From contig WFUY01000138.1 of the NCBI GenBank assembly GCA_015484715.1, forward strand, positions 1 through 5,498: a DNA stretch of 5,498 nucleotides, in the 5' to 3' direction. How positions within the stretch are numbered: the stretch's first letter is position 1; the number at the start of each line of letters is the position of its first letter. The position numbers were made by a program, and so were the translations under genes. Below the pieces are notes generated by a model. It was not told the DNA's origin. It did no database searches and saw only the letters and a program-made list of their open reading frames with translations. Below are positions 1 through 4,112 of the stretch, one piece after another. The stretch comes from Thermoflexales bacterium (lineage in GTDB: Bacteria > Chloroflexota > Anaerolineae > S140-20).

Positions 1-1
1 C

Positions 2-844
2 CACAACGCCGAGGTGGCCGTCGCCGCTCTCCTGACGGAGTTGCTGAGCCGGCGGTGGCCGGGACGGCGCCGGCCTCCCCTCCTCGTCTGCGCCCCTCCG
101 ACGGCCGTGGGGGAGTGGCCGGCCGAGGTCACCCTCTTCTGCGACCTGGAGGAGCCCGAGGCCCTCTCCCGCCACTTGGCCCCGGCGATGCTGACCCGTC
201 TGGAGGAGAAGGCCCTGGCCGCCGCCCGTCGGCTCCCCCTCCTGCGGGAGCGGTACGCCCGCGACCTGATCGCCGAGGTGGCCGTCTCCAACGCCCTCTA
301 CGCCCTCTCCACCGGCCTGGCCGAAGTGGTCCCCATCCTCGACCTGCCCCTCAACGTGGCCGACGTCGTCGTGCTGACCAAGAACCAGGCGATGATGGCC
401 TACCGGCTGGCCCTGGCCATGGGGCTGGAGGCGGACTGGCGGCAGACGGTGCCCGACCTGGCCGCCGTCGTCGGTGGGGGGTTCCTCTGGCGGCAGGTAG
501 CCCGCCAGCTCGTGGGCCTCATCCCCGTCTGGGGGCTGGTGCCCAAGGTGACCGTTGCCTACGCCGGCACCTACGCCACCGGCCAGGCCATCTACCACTG
601 GTGCGCCACCGGGCGGAAGCTGGAGACCGAGGAACTGAAGGCCCTATACCAGCAGGCGCTGGCCGAGGGGCGGAAGGTGGCCTCCCGCCTGATCGAGCAG
701 ACGAAGCGGGAGGACCGGCTGCGCCTGTCCCGCCCGCGTCTGCGCCGGGGGCGGCGCTGCCCCTCCTGCGGCGAGCGCAATCCCCGCGACGCCCTCTTCT
801 GCGCCTACTGCGGCACCTCGCTGGAGGGGAGGGCTTCCTCCTGA
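2..844 (+). CDS. DUF697 domain protein with C-terminal zinc ribbon (5' partial)
   Basis: The reading frame is open to the left edge. The first internal GTG, at 14, has no ribosome binding site, so the true start is probably upstream. Numbering from that GTG, residues 1-45 are a basic, proline-rich stretch and a short beta-like segment. Residues 85-205 look like DUF697: small-residue-rich hydrophobic helices, a 'P-L-N-V-A-D' turn near 112-117, the 'KNQAMMAYRLA' helix at 123-133, and an 'IPVWGLVPK' segment followed by an 'AYAGTYATGQA' helix at 170-192. A charged helix (205-240) leads to a basic linker and a zinc ribbon with C249, C252, C263 and C266. In known families DUF697 often follows an Era-like GTPase domain and is membrane-associated. 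A P-loop domain may therefore lie upstream, but none is visible here. Function unknown. GC at third positions looks higher than in the next two genes. Confidence 0.75.
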   Translation, partial: HNAEVAVAALLTELLSRRWPGRRRPPLLVCAPPTAVGEWPAEVTLFCDLEEPEALSRHLAPAMLTRLEEKALAAARRLPLLRERYARDLIAEVAVSNALYALSTGLAEVVPILDLPLNVADVVVLTKNQAMMAYRLALAMGLEADWRQTVPDLAAVVGGGFLWRQVARQLVGLIPVWGLVPKVTVAYAGTYATGQAIYHWCATGRKLETEELKALYQQALAEGRKVASRLIEQTKREDRLRLSRPRLRRGRRCPSCGERNPRDALFCAYCGTSLEGRASS

Positions 845-869
845 AAAACCCTAGGAGTGGCAGGGGCCG

Positions 870-898
870 TTGTGCGGGAGGGGAATCTGTGCTATAGT
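870..898 (+). promoter_or_regulatory. Extended -10 sigma70-type promoter for the FeoC-like/subtilase unit
   Basis: The -35 candidate is TTGTGC (870-875) and the -10 is TATAGT (893-898), 17 bases apart. A TG extended -10 element (890-891) precedes the -10 box. The predicted start is near 904-906, giving a leader of about 36 bases to the TTG at 941. The sequence TGTGCTATA(A/G)T recurs in the minus-strand promoter at 3956-3983, which supports both calls. Confidence 0.6.
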
Positions 899-899
899 T

Positions 900-920
900 G
901 GTCTATGTGAGCGATAGACC
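900..920 (+). promoter_or_regulatory. Perfect 7-7-7 inverted repeat at the transcription start: probable operator
   Basis: GGTCTAT (900-906), a 7-base spacer and ATAGACC (914-920) form a perfect dyad. It starts two bases after the -10 box and covers the expected transcription start. This is where a repressor dimer would block initiation. The next gene encodes a winged-helix protein, so autoregulation is a reasonable inference. A 5' mRNA hairpin is the alternative, but the first arm is probably only partly transcribed. Confidence 0.5.
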
Positions 921-940
921 TGGGGTTGGAAGGGGGAAAT

Positions 941-1246
941 TTGACCGAGGACCTGCTGCACCAGCTGATCCATCTCTTGGACGAAGGGGGCGTCCATACC
1001 TACCCAGCCCTGGCCCAGCGGCTGGGGATCGGCGAAGCGCTCCTGGAGGGCATGCTCCAGGACCTAACCCGGATGGGCTACCTGAGGGCTGTAGGCGGTG
1101 TCTGTGACACCCGGTGTGCCGGCTGTCCCCTAGCCTCAGCCTGCGCTGTGGGCAGGCCGGGCCGTATCTGGGTGCTCACCGACCGAGGGCGACGTTCCGT
1201 CGAGCGTGAGGCAGAAGCGTCTGAACAAATCGAACAGGAGGTATGA
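941..1246 (+). CDS. FeoC-like winged-helix protein with four-cysteine cluster
   Basis: This 101-residue protein has an N-terminal winged helix (about 1-52): helix 'EDLLHQLIHLLDEGG', then 'YPALAQRLGIGEALLEGMLQ' as the helix-turn-helix, then the wing 'MGYLRAV'. It is followed by C55-x3-C59-x2-C62-x5-C68, a wing-like strand 'RIWVLTDRG' and an acidic tail. The order resembles FeoC-like regulators (PF09012), where cysteines on the wing can bind an Fe-S cluster. Metal binding here is inference. I chose TTG at 941 because GGAAGGGGGA (928-937) sits just upstream. A TTG at 926 would add five residues and has a poorer site. No feoA or feoB is visible; the partner is a secreted protease whose start codon overlaps this stop. 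Likely a small redox- or iron-responsive DNA-binding regulator, possibly of its own promoter. Confidence 0.72.
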   Translation: MTEDLLHQLIHLLDEGGVHTYPALAQRLGIGEALLEGMLQDLTRMGYLRAVGGVCDTRCAGCPLASACAVGRPGRIWVLTDRGRRSVEREAEASEQIEQEV

Positions 1247-1248
1247 TG
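1236..1248 (+). promoter_or_regulatory. Shine-Dalgarno and overlapping stop/start (TGATG)
   Basis: A perfect AGGAGG (1236-1241) lies before two consecutive ATG codons at 1243 and 1246. Spacing is one base to the first and four to the second, so 1246 is the better start. The FeoC-like stop TGA (1244-1246) then shares one base with the ATG, an arrangement typical of translational coupling. Confidence 0.7.
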
Positions 1249-2754
1249 AACGTCAGGGATAAACCATCGTGGGCCGTGTTGCTGCTTGGTGGCGGACTCT
1301 TCCTGCTCTTGATGATCTGGACAGGGAGTGGAACGTCGGCTCTAGCCCCCGCACCTTCTCCTCCGGAGATCCTCTCTACCGACGGTAGCCGTTTGGGCTC
1401 CTTCTCCCCGTCCAGGCCCGCGATAACCGCCACAGCCCCCTTCACCCTCTACCTGCCCGCCATCTTCCGACCCCCCGAACCGATCACGCCCAACGACACC
1501 TACTACAGCAGCTACCAGTGGAACCTGCGCCAGATCGAGGCCCCTATGGGCTGGGCGCTCAACACCGGCAGCGACGGTGTGATCATCGCTGTGTTGGACA
1601 CCGGTGTGGATCTGACCCACCCTGACTTGCAGGGGAAGCTGGTTGCCGGCTACGACTTCATCAACAACGACAGCGATCCATCGGACGACCAGGGCCACGG
1701 CACCCACGTGGCCGGCATCGCTGCCGCCCTCAGCAACAACAGCCGAGGTATCGCCGGAGTCTCCTGGGGGGCCAAGATCATGCCGGTCAAGGTGCTGGGC
1801 GCGGACGGCACGGGTTCTATGTCCGCCATCGCCAGCGGGATCACCTGGGCGGCCAACAACGGGGCCGACGTCATTAACCTGAGCCTAGGTGGGTCGAGCA
1901 GCAGTTCCACGCTCCAGGACGCGGTGAACTATGCCTACAATCAGGGAGTGCTCGTCGTAGCGGCAGCAGGGAACTGGTATCAAAAGGGGAACCCGGTGAT
2001 CTACCCGGCCGCTTACCCCCACGTCCTGGCGGTAGCTGCGACAGGGGACCAGGATGAGCACGCCTCCTACTCCGAGACCGGTGACTACGTGGACGTGGCA
2101 GCACCAGGGGGGAACCCCACGGACAGCAACGACAACAACCCCAACCACTGGATCCTGAGCACCTACTGGCGAGGTCGAGGCTACGGCGACTACCTGTGGG
2201 TGGTGGGTACTTCCCAGGCGACCCCCCACGTCGCTGGCCTGGCGGCCCTCATCTGGTCGGTCAATCCATCGCTGACCAACGATCAGGTGGAGCAGATCAT
2301 CGAGGAGACGGCAGTGGATCTGGGGGTTCCCGGGCGTGACGATGTCTTCGGCTACGGACGGATAGACGTCTATGCGGCCTTGAGCCGAGCGCAGACCACT
2401 TCCGCCTTGCCGGTGCGGAGGATGACCGGACGATCGCGCCCCCAATCGGGGTCAGCAATAGCCGTGTCGGCTCCTCGGCTGCCCCTTAGAACGCCGCCGC
2501 TCTCCGAGGCGGCCTTTGTGCCGGGCACTCTTCTGGTGAAGTTCCGGACCGGTGTGAGCGACGCCAGCGCCGCCATCCTCCTGAGCCGCTATCCCGTTCA
2601 GGTGACGGGGGAGATCGCCGGGCTGGGCGTGCTCCGCTTGAGCGTGCCGGAAGGACGGGAGCAGGAGATCGGCCATCTGCTGGCCCAAGAGCCTTTCGTC
2701 GAGTACGCGGAGCCCGACTACTATCTCTACGCCCTCTCCATCCCCTCGCGGTGA
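1246..2754 (+). CDS. Secreted S8 subtilisin-like serine protease with C-terminal prodomain-like domain
   Basis: This 502-residue protein (503 from the ATG at 1243) is a subtilase that should act outside the membrane. A signal peptide has a basic start, a hydrophobic core at about 10-25 and a possible cleavage after 'TSALA' (34). It has no cysteine, so it is not a lipoprotein. Residues 69-75 read 'YLPAIFR'. The thermitase-like catalytic domain (82-384) begins 'PNDTYY..YQW' and has the triad D118 (AVLDTG), H151 (HGTHVAG) and S323 (GTSQATPHVAG), plus oxyanion N243 (AAGN). All are intact, so it should be active. It closes with 'GYGRIDVYAAL'. A Ser/Pro/Arg-rich linker (385-423) leads to 424-497: 'FVPGTLLVKFRTGVS', 'LGVLRLSVPEG' and 'FVEYAEPDYY'. 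That pattern matches the N-terminal prodomain (I9/fervidolysin type) of this family, here misplaced at the C-terminus. It is co-transcribed with the FeoC-like gene. Confidence 0.93.
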   Translation: MNVRDKPSWAVLLLGGGLFLLLMIWTGSGTSALAPAPSPPEILSTDGSRLGSFSPSRPAITATAPFTLYLPAIFRPPEPITPNDTYYSSYQWNLRQIEAPMGWALNTGSDGVIIAVLDTGVDLTHPDLQGKLVAGYDFINNDSDPSDDQGHGTHVAGIAAALSNNSRGIAGVSWGAKIMPVKVLGADGTGSMSAIASGITWAANNGADVINLSLGGSSSSSTLQDAVNYAYNQGVLVVAAAGNWYQKGNPVIYPAAYPHVLAVAATGDQDEHASYSETGDYVDVAAPGGNPTDSNDNNPNHWILSTYWRGRGYGDYLWVVGTSQATPHVAGLAALIWSVNPSLTNDQVEQIIEETAVDLGVPGRDDVFGYGRIDVYAALSRAQTTSALPVRRMTGRSRPQSGSAIAVSAPRLPLRTPPLSEAAFVPGTLLVKFRTGVSDASAAILLSRYPVQVTGEIAGLGVLRLSVPEGREQEIGHLLAQEPFVEYAEPDYYLYALSIPSR

Positions 2755-2781
2755 GTCCTCGGTCCCTCCTCCCAGGCATCA

Positions 2782-2802
2782 GGCCGGCGAGAGGGGCCGG
2801 TC
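2782..2802 (+). terminator. Possible terminator stem-loop after the subtilase
   Basis: GGCCGGC (2782-2788) and GCCGGTC (2796-2802) pair as a 7-bp stem with one G-U pair and a 7-base loop, 28 bases after the subtilase stop. The stem is GC-rich, but no T-run follows it, so classical intrinsic termination is not shown. It may act as an mRNA 3' end stabiliser or a non-canonical terminator. Confidence 0.35.
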
Positions 2803-2842
2803 CCCAGGGGCGATCCGCGGGGAACCCAGGCGGCCCGCCCTT

Positions 2843-2891
2843 CAGACGTATGGGGTGCACGTCGCACAGCGGTGCGCCCCATACCGGTCTG
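2843..2891. repeat. Long imperfect inverted repeat (17-18 bp stem) between convergent genes
   Basis: The inner arms TATGGGGTGCAC (2849-2860) and GTGCGCCCCATA (2872-2883) pair along 12 bp with one G-U on the plus transcript, around an 11-base loop. After a small asymmetric bulge the outer arms CAGAC (2843-2847) and GTCTG (2887-2891) pair as well. It lies about 90 bases after the plus gene and 57 bases after the minus gene, so a bidirectional terminator is the simplest reading. There is no T-run on either side. A mobile repeat (REP- or MITE-like) is the alternative. Confidence 0.5.
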
Positions 2892-2948
2892 GCGGGACGA
2901 AGCGATGGACGGTGTTCGGTAGACGTCTGGGAGAGGCCGCCGAAGAGA

Positions 2949-3449
2949 CTACAGGAGCACGCAGGTCAAGGAGATGCCCAGCCGCCGGGCGAGGGCTTCT
3001 AGGACTGCCTGAGGTGTCTCCATTCCCTCGCCGGCGGCGCTCAGGAAGAGAAGGTGAGTGAGGCAACGGCAGTCAGAGGCTCCGAAGCGGGGAATGGGTG
3101 CTTCGGCTCCGGGCAGGGCCAGGGCGCCCTGGGCCCACGCGCACTCACGGCGGGCTGCTCCCTCCATCCAACCCACGGCGACCGGGCGGGCACCGGCCAC
3201 CCGCAGGTAGTCTACGTGCCAGTGGGGCCGGGCCGGAGGACGGCGGTGATGGGCCAGCCGGGCTGCCAGTCCTCCCGGTCCCCGCGCGCTGCCCAGGTAG
3301 AGGTACCGGCCCCGCTGCAACACGAAGCTCCCCAGCGCTCCCACCGTAAACGGACGAGGCCGGTCTAGGCGCAAGACCAGCGCGTAGGTGCCAGGAGCGG
3401 CGGGGATCGCCTCTGGGTCTGATGCCCACACCGCTACCGGGCTCGCCAT
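2949..3449 (-). CDS. DUF123 / GIY-YIG-fold putative endonuclease
   Basis: This 166-residue protein matches DUF123 (PF01986, COG1833, grouped with Uri-type GIY-YIG nucleases). In order: 'PGTYALVLRL' (19-28, the GIY position is G20-T21-Y22), 'RGRYLYLGSARGPGG' (46-60, YIG position Y51-L52-G53), 'LAARLAHH' with R64, 'HWHVDYL' (76-82), 'EC' with E102, and 'RFGASDCRCLTHLLF' (121-135). The conserved Tyr, Arg and Glu of a GIY-YIG site therefore seem present. A tail of about 30 residues follows the core. The family is mostly from archaea and thermophiles, and its substrate is not established. I chose the ATG at 3449, which overlaps the membrane protein gene by 16 bases. A GTG at 3431, two bases after that gene's stop, is an alternative. 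The frame stays open upstream to 3713, but that part is shadow sequence. It is the last gene of a three-gene minus-strand operon. Confidence 0.85.
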   Translation of the reverse strand: MASPVAVWASDPEAIPAAPGTYALVLRLDRPRPFTVGALGSFVLQRGRYLYLGSARGPGGLAARLAHHRRPPARPHWHVDYLRVAGARPVAVGWMEGAARRECAWAQGALALPGAEAPIPRFGASDCRCLTHLLFLSAAGEGMETPQAVLEALARRLGISLTCVLL

Positions 3450-3658
3450 CGCTGCCAGAGCAGGGCCGCCGTCCAGGCTAAGCTCGTCCCAATCAGCAAA
3501 AGCAATACGCCCAGGCCGTCCACCAATCGGATGGCGTGGTCGTCGTTGATCTGGTAGAGCATCGGCCCTTCGTAGGCATCGGGCAGGGCCAGGAAGAGCA
3601 GCCCCAGCAGAAGGATCAGGAGGGCCAGGACGGCCAATCCCCGGGTGAAGCCTCCCAT
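3434..3658 (-). CDS. Small two-helix membrane protein of unknown function
   Basis: The 74-residue product has two hydrophobic helices, about 7-25 (leucine-rich) and 47-68. A 20-residue polar loop between them contains 'PDAYEGPMLYQINDDHAIRLVDG'. Basic residues at the N-terminus (R6) and C-terminus ('WQRWRAR') predict both ends in the cytoplasm and the loop outside. I do not recognise the family. Support for a real gene is its place: it starts three bases after the Trm112-like stop, with GGAG six bases before its ATG, and its end overlaps the DUF123 start. The hydrophobic pattern is also coherent. Confidence 0.7.
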   Translation of the reverse strand: MGGFTRGLAVLALLILLLGLLFLALPDAYEGPMLYQINDDHAIRLVDGLGVLLLLIGTSLAWTAALLWQRWRAR

Positions 3659-3661
3659 CGG

Positions 3662-3907
3662 CTACTCCGCTGGCGGGGGAACGGGCAGGTCCTCCACCGC
3701 CACGTCCACCCACTTATCCCCTTCCTCGATAAGCATCACCGGGATCTCGTCTCGGATGGGATACTTGCGACCGCAGCCCGGCTCCGTGCAGACGAGCCAG
3801 GTGTCGTGCACCAGCTCCAGCCGTCCCGGGTCCGGCCCCTCTCGGCGGGTGGGACCGCTGACGCAGGCGGGACAGCGGAGAATCTCCAACAGTTCCTGGC
3901 TGACCAT
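3662..3907 (-). CDS. Trm112/YcaR-like (UPF0434) small zinc protein
   Basis: This 81-residue protein opens with 'LLEILRCPAC' and continues to 'LVCTEPGCGRKYPIRDEIPVMLIEE', the signature of the Trm112p-like family (PF03966). C12, C15, C40 and C45 form a likely zinc site. Known eukaryotic and archaeal Trm112 proteins activate several methyltransferases, and bacterial homologues such as YcaR are poorly understood, so the partner here is unknown. The length is near the family's usual 60-80 residues, with an extra acidic, proline-rich tail after 63. GGAGG (3916-3920) lies eight bases before the ATG. It is first in the operon behind a strong promoter. Confidence 0.88.
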   Translation of the reverse strand: MVSQELLEILRCPACVSGPTRREGPDPGRLELVHDTWLVCTEPGCGRKYPIRDEIPVMLIEEGDKWVDVAVEDLPVPPPAE

Positions 3908-3955
3908 AGGGCAATCCTCCCGTATTGTCTGTTGCGCACCAGGTGTACCCGGCTG

Positions 3956-3983
3956 ATTATAGCACAGGCCAGGACTGCGTCAA
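3956..3983 (-). promoter_or_regulatory. Strong sigma70-type promoter of the minus-strand operon
   Basis: On the minus strand, TTGACG (3983-3978), a 16-base spacer and a perfect TATAAT (3961-3956) with TG one base before it form a near-consensus extended -10 promoter. The predicted start is near 3949, about 42 bases before the Trm112-like ATG. No other promoter is seen before the two downstream genes. Confidence 0.75.
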
Positions 3984-3997
3984 ACTGCCCGTTTGAC
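3979..3997. promoter_or_regulatory. Perfect dyad spanning both divergent -35 boxes
   Basis: GTCAAAC (3979-3985), TGCCC, then GTTTGAC (3991-3997) form a perfect 7-5-7 inverted repeat. Each arm contains most of one of the two -35 boxes, which face away from each other. It may be a shared operator able to shut both promoters, or the symmetry may simply follow from two TTGAC boxes placed back to back with AAC/GTT flanks. Confidence 0.5.
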
Positions 3998-4020
3998 AAA
4001 AGATACCCCCTGAGTAAGAT
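3993..4020 (+). promoter_or_regulatory. Sigma70-type promoter of the HAMP-GAF sensor gene
   Basis: A consensus TTGACA (3993-3998) is followed 16 bases later by TAAGAT (4015-4020), which matches four of six bases of the -10 consensus. Initiation near 4027 would give a leader of about 85 bases. Confidence 0.6.
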
Positions 4021-4026
4021 TATGGT

Positions 4027-4112
4027 TGGAGGGCGAAGGGCGGATGGGGATTCCGGCAACGGTGCGGTCTCGGGGTTTCTGTCTCAAGACCGGTCGAGGC
4101 AAGGTGAAAACG
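4027..4112 (+). other. 5' leader of the sensor mRNA
   Basis: The leader holds a small CCG-GCAA-CGG tetraloop hairpin (4053-4062) and a CGGTCT/AGACCG pairing (4065-4070 with 4087-4092) around a 16-base loop. The ribosome binding site AAGGTG (4101-4106) lies six bases before the ATG. I found no match to a riboswitch consensus that I know, including the c-di-GMP-I type. Confidence 0.3.

Larger units (their letters stand above)
2755..2948. other. Convergent intergenic region without a gene
   Basis: These 194 bases separate the ends of the subtilase (+) and the DUF123 gene (-). The short open frames here show no start site, motif or resemblance I recognise. The subtilase frame read past its stop shows no remnant of a further protease domain. 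The content is two stem-loops, listed separately, and an 8-base palindrome AGACGTCT at 2921-2928. Confidence 0.6.

Noticed and set aside
849..866. A possible terminator after the DUF697 gene (CCCT/AGGG pairing).
   Set aside because: The stem is only four base pairs and no T-run follows.
2362..2373. A perfect 12-bp palindrome ATAGACGTCTAT, sharing ATAGAC/GTCTAT half-sites with the dyad at 900-920.
   Set aside because: It encodes the conserved 'RIDVY' block at the end of the protease domain, so the symmetry is probably a by-product of coding. A secondary operator inside the operon remains possible but unsupported.
1885..2445. A 186-codon open frame on the minus strand.
   Set aside because: It lies antisense to the catalytic part of the subtilase, whose motifs are intact; no domain or ribosome binding site is visible.
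3450..3713. An 88-residue N-terminal extension of the DUF123 frame.
   Set aside because: It is Gly/Pro/Arg-rich, overlaps the membrane protein gene and the end of the Trm112-like gene, and the family fold begins only after the ATG at 3449.
4027..4112. A riboswitch in the sensor leader.
   Set aside because: The pairings are short and none of the conserved sequence blocks of riboswitch classes I know are present.
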